A stretch of DNA of 64,000 nt, taken from VXNF01 sp964291305. GTDB taxonomy: Bacteria; Actinomycetota; Acidimicrobiia; Acidimicrobiales; CATQHL01. The position numbers and the translations under genes are program-made. Under the pieces are notes generated by a model, which saw nothing but the letters and a program-made list of their open reading frames with translations, searched no databases and was not told where the DNA came from. Shown in pieces: positions 52,727-61,716 of the stretch. The first letter of the stretch is position 1. Each line of letters begins with the position of its first letter. The DNA is taken from assembly GCA_964291305.2 (NCBI GenBank), contig OZ219783.1, forward strand, positions 1,054,001 through 1,118,000, in the 5' to 3' direction.

Positions 52727-55630
52727 TCAAGCTCGTGGTATCGGGGCGGTTGCTTTGCCCCCGTGCACCGTGGGTTCGGCGCACCACTGCTGGCGGAGGG
52801 TGCTGAGAGGGCCAAGAATCTCCTTCGGGAGGCCAAGCGCCTGACACAGCACAGCCTCGTCGATCGCCTCGCGCACCGGATCGCGGTAAGCCTCGTTAGC
52901 CGGAAGTAGTTCGCATTCGGCGAATCGGTCGAAGGCGGCATCGAGAGCGTTTAGCTGTTTTGCCGTAAGCGCAGGACAGTCAAGTGCTGGGAGTTCGCCG
53001 AGTCGTAGCACAGTGAGGTTGGATCTCCCCTGTTGCTGGCGTGATCCGATCCACCAGTGACCAATGAGCCCAAGGGTGGTGTTGAACCATAGGACAGTGG
53101 CCTTCTCGTAAGCCCGATCGTCAAGCAGAAAGGAGGGCCACGCTCGGCCTCCGATCACGTTGCTGGATGTGAGGCACGCTGCCAGGCTTTGCGAGTTCAG
53201 CCGAAAGTCGCTACTCAGGTGCAAGCGAGTACTAGTCCCCCAGATTTCGAGGGCTTTCTCACGCATGCCCGGACGGATGCGTCCCTGGCGGTCAGGGGCA
53301 ACAACTAGTCGACGTTCGCGAGCAGCATCGTGACGCCAGAGGACCGGATAGGAAGCAGTTCTGCCCGGCTCAAGAACTTCAATGTCAAAGGGCCCGCGTG
53401 CGGTTGTGCCGCCACCGCGGATGTCGAGATGATAGGGGCCGGGACTCCCGAGTTGACTAAGTGTCGTAACCGGCATCGGAATCTCAGTTAGGCCAGCTAG
53501 GTGCAGTCGCCCCCTGCCCAGGGCGAGCGCAGCCTCGATGATGTCGGTCTCGAACACCTGAGCGCAGCCGCCGTGTCGGATGTCAGCGCGTGCAAAGCAG
53601 CCAATGATGTCGTCGCCAATACAGAGCCGACCGGTTGTTCTGTCGCTGGCGGCTTCGATAGTGCGAGCGATTTCGACAGCTTCGGGTATTCCCACAGGTC
53701 GCTTGGCCAGATTTACCCAGAGCACAGGATCAGGATCTGGGGCGACCAAGTCCTTGTCGGATCGCCGAGTTGCGACAACCAGAGCTTCGGCCATTCCGGT
53801 ATCTGCTGAGAACGATCTGTTGTTCGAGCCGTCTGCCGCGATTGCCACAATCGCGATGTTCCGGTAATGCGTCTCCAGCAAACGCCTTGACGGTGCCCAG
53901 GATCTACCTGCTGCAATCGTCGAAGGCAGCACGAGAGCTAAGACCCCGCCGGGCTTTACTTTGGTGTGGGCCAGGTCTAAGAAGTTCGAAGCCAGCCCAG
54001 CGTTGCCGTGGCCCGCAGGTTCGTGCTCTAGCCTGAGTTTCAGCGAGTTGAGCCTTTTAGACATCTGCTCTTGTTCTTCGCTGGATGTCTCGAAGCCGGC
54101 GAAAGACGGTACGGGCACTCCGGTGATCTCGTGGTTCGTGGGCCTCGTGAACGGTGGATTCATTATCACCAGGTCGATGCTTCCGTCGGCCAGGTTGAGT
54201 TGGCGCCCCGCTGCGTCATCGACTTCCCCCGTGGCGGTCACGGTGGTTGCGCCTGTTCCCAGCAAGCTGGGAGCTGCGGCGTCGTCGAGGAGTTCCAGCG
54301 AGCCGATGAAGATCTGCGTTCCGCTGCCAGGGTCATGTTCGCCGTAGGGCATGGTGTGAACGCGCGTGTGGCCAAAAGTGACGGTGGGGTGCGCCGCGGT
54401 GAGCTGAGCGGCGGTGAGATGCGTGGCGGCGGGCATGATGTCGCACCCAACGACGACTTGCTCCATGAACCTCGGGTGCAGTTCCTGGTCGTCCAACCCG
54501 TGCCGCCGCAGGCGAGAAGTCACGCGACGGTAGACGGCGGAGAGCAACGCGCCTGTGCCACAAGCCAGATCGGCGATTCGTAGGTTGCCCACCTCGCTGC
54601 GGTTCCGCCAATCGGCGTGCAGTCTCGCTACGGCGAGTTCCGCCAGCAAGGTGGCCGAGGAAGGTCTTGTGTAGAACGTGGCTAGGAACTTCCTGTCGGC
54701 TATGAGCTGGCCGAACATCTGACCGGCCATATCGCCCACGGTTGTGGCTCCGAGTCCTCGGAGCTTGCTAGCTGCCTTCGCTAGGCGGGTGAGGGCTCTC
54801 CCAGCCACGGCCTCGTCAATGTGGCTAAGCAGCTCCCGGGCAACACTGAAAATTGGCCAGTAGTTGACATCCAGGATCGAGCGCCAACATGCGAGAACCT
54901 CTGACTGCAGCAGCGAGTTGTCGTAACCCCGCATTGACGGCTCGGTTAGACCGCGGATCGCCGGGTCGACGGCGGCTATGGCAGAGTGGACGGTCAGGGC
55001 ATTAGCGATGATGGCCGCGGCCATCCGCGTGGTTTGCTCGCTGTCTCGCTGGTGCAGGGTGGCCGCCATCTGCGCAAGCCCGGCCGGGTAGGTCTCCTCC
55101 ATGCCCCCTCGGATGATGTTTGCTGCTTGGCGCACGGCGGTTTCGAGGATGTTGACACCTTCGGCCAGTTGGCGTGGGGACACAGCAACCGTTTCGACGA
55201 ATCCGGCCAGATCCCCAAGAGTCCCCTCGAGCCAGCCATTAGCGGGAAACCAAGTAACAGCTTCAGTACCGTTCGTGCAGGTCTTGTATGAATATGACAG
55301 TGAATCGAGTTGGACACCTGGCGTCCGGGCGGCGGTGGGAATTTTGACAGCCACGACTTGCTCGACCTGTGATCCGTCAGCTGAGAAAGCTCCACCGAGT
55401 CGTGCTAGAGCGTCGGCTTCGACCGTCCGGGCCGGCTCCACTTCGGTCTCGATGATCACGCCGCCTGACCTTGAGGCGTTGGTGATGACTATGTCGGGCT
55501 TAAGTCCAGCGCCCTCGGTCAAGATGTCGGTGCTCTCGGCAAGCACGGTCTTTTCGTTCCAGGCGGGGTGCAGTTCTCGGAGCGCTGCTGCAAGATCGTG
55601 GTTGATCGAACCTTCTGTCTGGCGGGCCAT
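52727..55630 (-). CDS. Large N6-adenine DNA methylase-like protein with possible N-terminal nuclease domain
   Basis: 967 residues. SAM motif I is IADLACGTGALLSAVY near residues 351-366 and the catalytic motif IV VIMNPPFTRPTN near 487-498, as in N6-adenine methylases of the HsdM/type IIG class. An N-terminal segment GLKPDIVITNA (42-52) followed by GVIIETEVEPA (57-67) resembles a PD-(D/E)xK nuclease core with Glu in place of Lys. A helical domain links the two, and the C-terminal ~300 residues would be the target recognition part. No separate specificity or restriction subunit gene is adjacent, so it may be a single-chain restriction-modification enzyme or an orphan methylase. Its composition matches the host better than the 1.3-4.5 kb methylase. 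Confidence 0.78.
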   Translation of the reverse strand: MARQTEGSINHDLAAALRELHPAWNEKTVLAESTDILTEGAGLKPDIVITNASRSGGVIIETEVEPARTVEADALARLGGAFSADGSQVEQVVAVKIPTAARTPGVQLDSLSYSYKTCTNGTEAVTWFPANGWLEGTLGDLAGFVETVAVSPRQLAEGVNILETAVRQAANIIRGGMEETYPAGLAQMAATLHQRDSEQTTRMAAAIIANALTVHSAIAAVDPAIRGLTEPSMRGYDNSLLQSEVLACWRSILDVNYWPIFSVARELLSHIDEAVAGRALTRLAKAASKLRGLGATTVGDMAGQMFGQLIADRKFLATFYTRPSSATLLAELAVARLHADWRNRSEVGNLRIADLACGTGALLSAVYRRVTSRLRRHGLDDQELHPRFMEQVVVGCDIMPAATHLTAAQLTAAHPTVTFGHTRVHTMPYGEHDPGSGTQIFIGSLELLDDAAAPSLLGTGATTVTATGEVDDAAGRQLNLADGSIDLVIMNPPFTRPTNHEITGVPVPSFAGFETSSEEQEQMSKRLNSLKLRLEHEPAGHGNAGLASNFLDLAHTKVKPGGVLALVLPSTIAAGRSWAPSRRLLETHYRNIAIVAIAADGSNNRSFSADTGMAEALVVATRRSDKDLVAPDPDPVLWVNLAKRPVGIPEAVEIARTIEAASDRTTGRLCIGDDIIGCFARADIRHGGCAQVFETDIIEAALALGRGRLHLAGLTEIPMPVTTLSQLGSPGPYHLDIRGGGTTARGPFDIEVLEPGRTASYPVLWRHDAARERRLVVAPDRQGRIRPGMREKALEIWGTSTRLHLSSDFRLNSQSLAACLTSSNVIGGRAWPSFLLDDRAYEKATVLWFNTTLGLIGHWWIGSRQQQGRSNLTVLRLGELPALDCPALTAKQLNALDAAFDRFAECELLPANEAYRDPVREAIDEAVLCQALGLPKEILGPLSTLRQQWCAEPTVHGGKATAPIPRA

Positions 55631-55655
55631 GGCGCACCCTGTTGGATCTAAGAAG

Positions 55656-56627
55656 TCAAACGGCTTCGGCTAGGGCGGGGGCGTTGGGTTTGAGGGTGCC
55701 GGCCTGGTGTCGGCGCTCCACTTCGGCGAGCCCCTCGGGGCAGTGGTTGACGAATGCGCACCAGCTGCACAGCGGGCCGGGCTGCGGCGGGAAGTCGCCA
55801 GTGGCCGAACGCTCTAGCAACTCCTCCCAGGTCTCGGCTAGCCGGCTAGTGACCTCGGCGATTGCCTCTGGCGTAACCGAAGTCTCGTCGATCCGCTGGC
55901 CGAGATACAGCAGCCTTACCCGCGCCGGGAGTGTGCCTTCGAGTTCGGCGAAGGCGGCAGCGTATAGCAGCACCTGCTCAAGACGACTTTCGGAGAACCT
56001 CCGACTTGGTGCCCTCCCTGACTTATAGTCGCTAATCACCGAGCCTTCGCCGCATTTCTCCACCCGGTCGATGTAGCCGACGAACGGCACGCCACCAATT
56101 TTTACCGACACTTTGACCTCGGTGGCCTCAACCTCGACGGTCTTGGGGTCCTCTAGATCCCAGAGCCCCTCAATGGCCCGCCAGGCCGTCCATTTGAAGT
56201 TGCGAATCCCGTCGGGGTCTAACCCAAGAGCCACGTAGTCACTGTCGGTCTCGGTGTCGGCCCACACTTCTTTTGCTAAGGCGCGGGCCCGCTCCAGCGT
56301 GCGCTCCTCAGCGCCGAGTTGCAGTAACTCCTCTAGCACTCGATGGGCGAACGTTCCCGCTACCGCCGACTCGCCGGGCGGGTCGGGCAACTTATCTACG
56401 TAGTGGAACTTCCAGCGCAGAGGGCATTGGCGGAAGGTGGAGGCACTGGAGGGTGATAGGTGGCGAGGATGCACGGCGATGTTGCTGACGGCTTCTGGTT
56501 CGGTGGCTTCTGGTTGGGTGAAAGCTGATGCTGTGGCTTCTGGTTCGGTGAAAGTTGGTTCCGTGGCTTCTGGTTGGGTGGCTTCTGGCTCAGTGAAAGT
56601 TGGTGCTGTGTCAGCAGAAAATTCCAT
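55656..56627 (-). CDS. RecB-family PD-(D/E)xK exonuclease with Fe-S-type cysteines
   Basis: 323 residues from ATG 56627; the open frame extends 26 codons further without a clear ribosome binding site. The N terminus is a low-complexity stretch of repeated Glu-Pro-Glu-Ala-Thr units (about 50 residues). HLSPSSASTFRQCPLRWKF starts the nuclease domain. The core is VGYIDRVE plus VISDYKSGR (D, D-x-K), and the C terminus has LCSWCAFVNHCPEG, cysteines like those of Cas4/AddB-type 4Fe-4S nucleases with the first Cys in FRQCPLRW. Probable DNA-repair nuclease widespread in actinobacteria. Confidence 0.85.
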   Translation of the reverse strand: MEFSADTAPTFTEPEATQPEATEPTFTEPEATASAFTQPEATEPEAVSNIAVHPRHLSPSSASTFRQCPLRWKFHYVDKLPDPPGESAVAGTFAHRVLEELLQLGAEERTLERARALAKEVWADTETDSDYVALGLDPDGIRNFKWTAWRAIEGLWDLEDPKTVEVEATEVKVSVKIGGVPFVGYIDRVEKCGEGSVISDYKSGRAPSRRFSESRLEQVLLYAAAFAELEGTLPARVRLLYLGQRIDETSVTPEAIAEVTSRLAETWEELLERSATGDFPPQPGPLCSWCAFVNHCPEGLAEVERRHQAGTLKPNAPALAEAV

Positions 56628-56772
56628 GTGTGTAGTTCTATCACCTAGCTGTGACACAGATCCGTCTCTATAGCTAGTTACGGACCGCCAGCGCTTGAAA
56701 CCCAAGCCGTATCACCAAGCCATATCACTCGTCGCCACACGCGCCTGCTGCAGTCACGGGCAAACTAGTGAG

Positions 56773-57102
56773 ATGCCGTGGCTCGTGTCTGGGGACAGGG
56801 TCTTCGCAAGTCTGGAGGTGGCTAAAGGGGCCCGCCAAAGAGGCAGGGGACTGCTGGGTCGCCAAAGCACCGATGGGGCGATGTGGCTGCCGCGGACTCG
56901 GGCAGTGCACACCCTGGGGATGCGGTTTCCCATCGATGTGGCCTTCTGCGACGCCACTGGACGTGTGTTGGCGATCGTCCGGATGCGGCCTTGGCGACTG
57001 GGCTGCCCGCGACTGCGGGCGCGCAGCGTCGTGGAGGCGCGGGCCGGAGAGCTAGAGCGCTGGGGTATTACCGTCGGCACAGTGCTGGAAATTAAGGAGT
57101 AG
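56773..57102 (+). CDS. DUF192 family protein
   Basis: 109 residues, starting at ATG 56773 (MPWLVSGDRVFASLEVAKG). The conserved DUF192 block is RTRAVHTLGMRFPIDVAFCD near 44-63, followed by RARSVVEARAGELERWGI. Function is unknown; the small beta-barrel fold may bind a ligand. It ends 5 bases before rsmI and may be co-transcribed with it. Confidence 0.8.
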   Translation: MPWLVSGDRVFASLEVAKGARQRGRGLLGRQSTDGAMWLPRTRAVHTLGMRFPIDVAFCDATGRVLAIVRMRPWRLGCPRLRARSVVEARAGELERWGITVGTVLEIKE

Positions 57103-57107
57103 CCGCC

Positions 57108-57953
57108 ATGGCTTCCTCGGCAGCGCTGGTGTTGATCGCCACGCCGATCGGGAATCTGGCTGATTTGTCGCCCCGCGCGGCGCAGGAACTGGCGGCGGCC
57201 GATGTGATTGCCTGCGAGGACACCCGCCGCACGGGCCGGCTGTTAGAAGCGACAGGGATTTCTGGCAAGAAGCTCATAATCCTCAACGAGCACACTGAGG
57301 CAGAGGTGGCACCGCTGTTGGCGGCGCGCGTCGGGTCGGGGGAGCGGGTGGTGTTCGTGACCGACGCCGGCACGCCGGGCATCTCCGATCCAGGCGAAAG
57401 ATTGGTTCAGGTCGTCGCCCAAGCTGGTGGTGTTGTGACCATCGTGCCTGGCCCCTCCGCGCCGCTGGCCGCAGCGGCGGTTAGCGGCCTCACCGCCGGT
57501 CGGTTTGTCTATGAGGGATTTTTGCCTCGTCGAGGGGCAGTCCGCGCCGAACGTCTAGCGGAATTGGCAGCCTCCGAGCGAGCTGTCGTACTGCTTGAGG
57601 CGCCGCAGCGCTGTGCCCGCACCGTAGCCGAACTAGCGGAGGCGTTCGGCCCTAATCGACGCTCCGTAGCTGTGCGAGAGCTTACGAAGCTGCACGAGGA
57701 GATCTGGCGGGGCACCCTTGCCGAGTTGACTAGCTGGGCTGAAGATGGCACTCGCGGAGAGATAGTCCTGGTTGTCGAAGGAGCCCCGCCGGCGACCCGG
57801 CCCACCGAGGAGGACATCGCCGCGGCGCTGAGTGCCGAACTAGCTGCCGCACCGGGATCCTCTGTCCGTGACCTCACCTCCTCCGTGGCAACAGCCATGG
57901 GTGTCAGCCGTAGACACGTATACGAACAAGCTCGTCGAATCGGCTTGATCTGA
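57108..57953 (+). CDS. rsmI: 16S rRNA (cytidine(1402)-2'-O)-methyltransferase
   Basis: SAM-dependent methylase for C1402 of 16S rRNA, tetrapyrrole-methylase fold, 281 residues. VLIATPIGNLADLSPRA at 6-22, ACEDTRRTGRLL near 36-47, FVTDAGTPGISDPG near 82-95 and VPGPSAPLAA near 109-118 are diagnostic. The ATG is preceded by AAGGAG overlapping the DUF192 gene end. Confidence 0.94.
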   Translation: MASSAALVLIATPIGNLADLSPRAAQELAAADVIACEDTRRTGRLLEATGISGKKLIILNEHTEAEVAPLLAARVGSGERVVFVTDAGTPGISDPGERLVQVVAQAGGVVTIVPGPSAPLAAAAVSGLTAGRFVYEGFLPRRGAVRAERLAELAASERAVVLLEAPQRCARTVAELAEAFGPNRRSVAVRELTKLHEEIWRGTLAELTSWAEDGTRGEIVLVVEGAPPATRPTEEDIAAALSAELAAAPGSSVRDLTSSVATAMGVSRRHVYEQARRIGLI

Positions 57954-58019
57954 GCAGACGCCGATAGGTGCTGGGGTCGGCAGATAAGGCCCCTCAGCGG
58001 GTAGCGGTATCGTGTCGGC

Positions 58020-59528
58020 GTGGGCCGCTACTACTACACGACCCCTATCTACTACGTGAACGACGTGCCGCACATGGGCCACGCCTACACGACGCTAAAC
58101 GGGGACGCCCTGGTCCGCTGGCGGCGACTGCACGGCGACGAGGTTTTCTTTCTGACCGGTACCGACGAACACGGTCTGAAGGTGCAGCGGGCAGCGGAGC
58201 AGAACGGTCTCAGCCCCAAGGAGCAGGCGGATCTCACCAGCAAGCGCTTTAGGGAGGCTTGGGATCTGCTGGATATCTCCTACGACGACTTCATCCGCAC
58301 CACGGAACCTCGACACCACACCGCGGTGCAGACCTTGCTGGAGCGCTGCTATGAGAACGGCTATGTCTACAAGGACACCTACCAGGGGTCCTACTGCGTG
58401 TCCTGTGAGGCCTATTACGCCGAGGCTGACCTCATCGATGGCTGCTGCCCAATCCATAAAGTCCCCGTTGAGCAGATGGCGGAGGACAACTACTTCTTCC
58501 GCCTCTCTGCATTTCGGGAGCGACTCCTGGAATGGTACGAGGCGGTGCCGGACAACATCACTCCCGAGCGCTACCGCAATGAGGCAAAGGCCCTGGTGCG
58601 GGGCGGGTTAGAGGATCTCTCGATCACTCGAACGTCGCTTCAGTGGGGAATCCCCGTGCCCTGGGACACCCGACACGTTTTCTACGTGTGGTACGACGCC
58701 CTCACCAACTACGCCACCGCGGTCGGCTATGGCACCGACGAGGAGCGCTTTGCCACGTGGTGGCCGGCGGTTAGGCACCTGATTGGCAAGGACATTCTCC
58801 GCTTCCACGGTGTGTACTGGCCAGCCATGCTTATGGCTGCAGGCGTGGAATCCATGCCCCGGCTCCACGTTCACGGCTGGTTGCTGTTGAGTGGGGCCAA
58901 GATGGCTAAGTCCAGCGTCATGCAGATTGCCCCGGGTGACCTAGCTGCCAGCATCGGTGTGGATGGCTTGCGCTATTCGGTACTCCGCGACAACCCGTTC
59001 GGACCCGACAGCGACTTCAGCTATGAGGCTTTAGTGCAGCGCTGCAACAGCGACCTGGCTAACGGGCTCGGCAACCTGCTGCAGCGGGTCACGACGATAG
59101 TGACTCGCTCTGACAGCTCTAAAAGCTGTGCTCCTGCCCTTGACAGCCCGTTAGCCGCAGTGGCAGAGCAGGCTTACTCGCGGGCCGCGGCAGCCTGGGA
59201 CAGGGTGCAGCCTTCGGTGGGCCTAGAGGAGACTTGGCGCCTTGTCAGGGAAACGAACGAGTATCTGCAAGACCGTCAACCCTGGAAGCTGGAGGCGGGA
59301 CCGGAGCGAGACATCGTGCTTGGTGACGCCTTGGAGGCGCTGAGAATCACTTCTGTGTTGGCATATCCGGCAATGCCGCGGTCGTGTGCGGTGTTATGGC
59401 GCCGAATCGGGCTGGCCGGCGATCCGTCGCAGGCACGACTGCCCGAGGCGGCGTGCTGGGGCCAGTATCCGGCCGGGTTGAGCGTCGAAGTTGGTGCTCC
59501 ACTGTTCCCCCGACTGGCGGCCGACTGA
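58020..59528 (+). CDS. metG: Methionyl-tRNA synthetase
   Basis: Class I aminoacyl-tRNA synthetase, 502 residues, without the C-terminal tRNA-binding extension. It starts at GTG 58020 (MGRYYYTTPIYYVNDVPHMG). The HIGH-equivalent is HMGHAYT at 19-25 and the KMSKS loop reads GAKMAKSS near 293-300. The connective insertion has YCVSCEAYYAEADLI and CCPIHK, a zinc-knuckle remnant. The anticodon-binding helical domain follows. It lies 66 bases after rsmI and 9 bases before tatD. Confidence 0.95.
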   Translation: MGRYYYTTPIYYVNDVPHMGHAYTTLNGDALVRWRRLHGDEVFFLTGTDEHGLKVQRAAEQNGLSPKEQADLTSKRFREAWDLLDISYDDFIRTTEPRHHTAVQTLLERCYENGYVYKDTYQGSYCVSCEAYYAEADLIDGCCPIHKVPVEQMAEDNYFFRLSAFRERLLEWYEAVPDNITPERYRNEAKALVRGGLEDLSITRTSLQWGIPVPWDTRHVFYVWYDALTNYATAVGYGTDEERFATWWPAVRHLIGKDILRFHGVYWPAMLMAAGVESMPRLHVHGWLLLSGAKMAKSSVMQIAPGDLAASIGVDGLRYSVLRDNPFGPDSDFSYEALVQRCNSDLANGLGNLLQRVTTIVTRSDSSKSCAPALDSPLAAVAEQAYSRAAAAWDRVQPSVGLEETWRLVRETNEYLQDRQPWKLEAGPERDIVLGDALEALRITSVLAYPAMPRSCAVLWRRIGLAGDPSQARLPEAACWGQYPAGLSVEVGAPLFPRLAAD

Positions 59529-59537
59529 GAGGCCCAG

Positions 59538-60338
59538 ATGACCTCCGCCTCGCCCACTGGCAATCTTGGTGGGCCGTGGATCGACACGCACTGCCATCTG
59601 AAACTCGATACCTGCGACAGCGAGGTGGCGGCTGCCCTGGCAGCCGGAGTTGCCGCGTTGATCACAATCGGGACCGATGTGGCCGACTCGCGAGAAGCGT
59701 TGGCGATTGCCAGCCAGCATGCCAATGCTCGTGCCGCTGTTGGGGTTCATCCGCACGAGGCCGCTGGCGGTACCGACGGTCTGGTCGACCTGCTGGGAGA
59801 GGAGGATGTTGTAGCCGTCGGCGAGTGCGGCCTGGACTACTACTACGATCACTCGCCCCGAGCGGACCAACGTCGGGTGTTCGCCGAACAGATTGCGTTA
59901 GCGCATCAGCTGGGGCTCACGCTTGTGGTGCACAGCCGGTCTGCTTGGGACGATACTTTCGCCATCTTGACCAGCGAGGGTGTTCCGGAGCAAACGGTCA
60001 TGCATTGCTTCACAGGCGGAGTGGCCGAAGCTGAACGGGCGCTGGAGTTAGGTGCCTATCTTTCCTTCAGTGGGATCGTCTCGTTCCCCAAGGCGCCGGA
60101 GGTGCAAGAGGCGGCGGCTCGCTGCCCGGCCGACCGCCTGCTCGTGGAAACCGACGCGCCGTACCTCACGCCAGTTCCGCTGCGTGGCCGGCCCAACAGC
60201 CCAGCCAACGTACCGCTTGTGGGTGCAGCGGTGGCGCAGGTCCGAGGTGTCTCGTCATCTGAAGTGGCTTCGCTGACCACGGCTAACGCTTGCCGGGCGT
60301 TCAGATTGGAGTTGGCACTGCCGGGCTGTGTTGGCTGA
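59538..60338 (+). CDS. tatD: TatD family metal-dependent hydrolase (DNase)
   Basis: TIM-barrel metalloenzyme, 266 residues, with 3'-5' exonuclease activity in known members. Metal ligands: WIDTHCHLKLD near 14-24, GECGLDYYYDHSP near 94-106 (Glu), LVVHSRSAWDD near 131-141 (His), VMHCFTGG near 154-161 (His) and VETDAPYLTPVP near 202-213 (Asp). Placed between metG and the rpf-like gene, the usual actinobacterial order. Confidence 0.93.
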   Translation: MTSASPTGNLGGPWIDTHCHLKLDTCDSEVAAALAAGVAALITIGTDVADSREALAIASQHANARAAVGVHPHEAAGGTDGLVDLLGEEDVVAVGECGLDYYYDHSPRADQRRVFAEQIALAHQLGLTLVVHSRSAWDDTFAILTSEGVPEQTVMHCFTGGVAEAERALELGAYLSFSGIVSFPKAPEVQEAAARCPADRLLVETDAPYLTPVPLRGRPNSPANVPLVGAAVAQVRGVSSSEVASLTTANACRAFRLELALPGCVG

Positions 60339-60381
60339 TTCTGCCGGCAACGCATTTCGTGCAGCTTGACGATCCGCCGTA

Positions 60382-60421
60382 GCCTGCTGTATCGCTCGAT
60401 ACGACCGCTTACTCAGCAGGC
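60382..60421 (+). promoter_or_regulatory. Nested inverted repeat in the 5' leader of the rpf-like gene
   Basis: Outer arms GCCTGCTG (60382-60389) and CAGCAGGC (60414-60421) are perfect; an inner dyad TATCG-CT-CGATA lies at 60390-60401. The outer arm ends 2 bases before the Shine-Dalgarno GGAGAGG (60424-60430), so folding could affect ribosome access. A TTGACG at 60366-60371 could be a -35 element. Confidence 0.45.
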
Positions 60422-60432
60422 GGGGAGAGGAA

Positions 60433-61695
60433 ATGTCCGGACGTTCATCGCCAACCATGAAGCGGCGCCGGGTGTCCTGGGTTCGCAGTAGTTCCGTAGT
60501 TGTCTTTGCCGCGGCGGCGGTTTTCGCTTCCGCCTGTGGGCCCGATGCGGCCGAGCCTGTGGCAGAGGTGCTTGCTCCAGGCACCTCGAGTACCACCGAA
60601 GCCCCTCCGGCGCCCCAAGTGGAAGAAATCGAAGAAAGCGCTGAGGTGCCGGAGGCTGATGACGGGGCGGTGACTGCGACCCCTCAACCGCCGCCATTCT
60701 CACCGGCCTCAACTCTGCCAAAGCCGAACCCACCCGAGCCAAGCTCGCCAGAGCCAATTCCGCCGCCTGCGGTGCAACTCGATACGACACAGTTGCGCAC
60801 CTTCCCGGCTCCGGAGGTCTGGGAAGCCCTGCGGCAATGCCAGTCGCAGGGTGATTATGGGTTTGTTCATCCTTCCGGTGAGTATTTCGGCGCCTATCAG
60901 TTCACGGTCGCCACGTGGGATCGACTGTCCCGCCAGCGGTACCCCGACTTGCAGGGTGTGGTGCCTTCGGAGGCGACTGCTGCTGATCAGGATCGGATGG
61001 CGTACTACCTGTGGATCGAATCGGGCCATGCGCGCTGGCCCTCCTGTAGCCACGTGTTTACCGAGGAGGTATCCCCGGCGGCCCCTACCGGAGACGAGAC
61101 TGTCGCCGGGGAGCCCTTCGAGCCCCTGCCTGGAGACACCGGGGCCACAACCACAACCGCAGTCACCACCACGACGACTACTACGACGACGACAACCACC
61201 CCTACAACCACGACGGCGGCTTCCACGACGGCGGCTTCCACGACGACAACTACTACGACGACGACAACCACGACAGCGGCTTCCACGACGACAACTACTA
61301 CGACGATCGCGGTCGCGACTACCACCACCACTACTGCTGCAACTGCTACTACAACCACTTCGGTCAATGACGGACAGGCGGCCGAAGTCGACCCGTCGAT
61401 GCAGCCGGCAATACCTCCGGATGTGGCCGGCTTCCCTACGCCTCAGCAGTGGGAAGCTCTTCGGCGCTGCGAGTCCAGCGGCAACTATCGGGCTGTCAGC
61501 GCCAACGGCCGCTTCTACGGGGCCTATCAGTTCTGGCCCGACACTTGGGATTACGTGGCCCAGCGCAACTACCCGCGGCTCGTGGGAGTGCTGCCATCGG
61601 CTGCCACAACCCACGATCAGGACCGCATGGCTTACCGTCTTTGGGAGGAGCGCGGGGACCAACCGTGGCCTGTCTGCGGCCGCTACCTGCGTTAG
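60433..61695 (+). CDS. Lipoprotein with two Rpf-like transglycosylase domains
   Basis: 420 residues. A signal VVVFAAAAVFASAC gives a lipobox Cys near residue 36. After a Pro/Glu-rich spacer comes a first Rpf-like domain (about 130-210: EVWEALRQCQSQGDYGFVHP, FGAYQFTVATWDRL) and, beyond a Thr-run linker (about 237-312), a second (about 338-420: QQWEALRRCESSGNYRAVSA, FYGAYQFWPDTWDYV, CGRYLR). The catalytic Glu of Rpf/lysozyme-like domains fits the second copy (CESSGNY); the first has Gln at that position (CQSQGDY) and may be inactive. Rpf proteins cleave peptidoglycan and promote resuscitation from dormancy. The gene lies in the classic tatD-rpf-rsmA order. Confidence 0.88.
   Translation: MSGRSSPTMKRRRVSWVRSSSVVVFAAAAVFASACGPDAAEPVAEVLAPGTSSTTEAPPAPQVEEIEESAEVPEADDGAVTATPQPPPFSPASTLPKPNPPEPSSPEPIPPPAVQLDTTQLRTFPAPEVWEALRQCQSQGDYGFVHPSGEYFGAYQFTVATWDRLSRQRYPDLQGVVPSEATAADQDRMAYYLWIESGHARWPSCSHVFTEEVSPAAPTGDETVAGEPFEPLPGDTGATTTTAVTTTTTTTTTTTTPTTTTAASTTAASTTTTTTTTTTTTAASTTTTTTTIAVATTTTTTAATATTTTSVNDGQAAEVDPSMQPAIPPDVAGFPTPQQWEALRRCESSGNYRAVSANGRFYGAYQFWPDTWDYVAQRNYPRLVGVLPSAATTHDQDRMAYRLWEERGDQPWPVCGRYLR
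61141..61366 (+). repeat. Thr-rich low-complexity linker (ACN repeats) in the rpf-like gene
   Basis: About 225 bases of ACC/ACG/ACT/ACA codons with Ala and Ser interruptions, including repeats of GCGGCTTCCACGACG. It encodes an extended, probably O-glycosylated linker between the two Rpf-like domains. Internal repeats make length variation between strains likely. Confidence 0.85.
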
Positions 61696-61716
61696 GGCGC
61701 CTCCGGTCTTACTCCG

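Noticed and set aside
61141..61366. Long opposite-strand frame rich in Val (minus strand, about 61005-61367)
   Set aside because: It is the reverse reading of Thr codons in the rpf-like linker, with no start signal or family.
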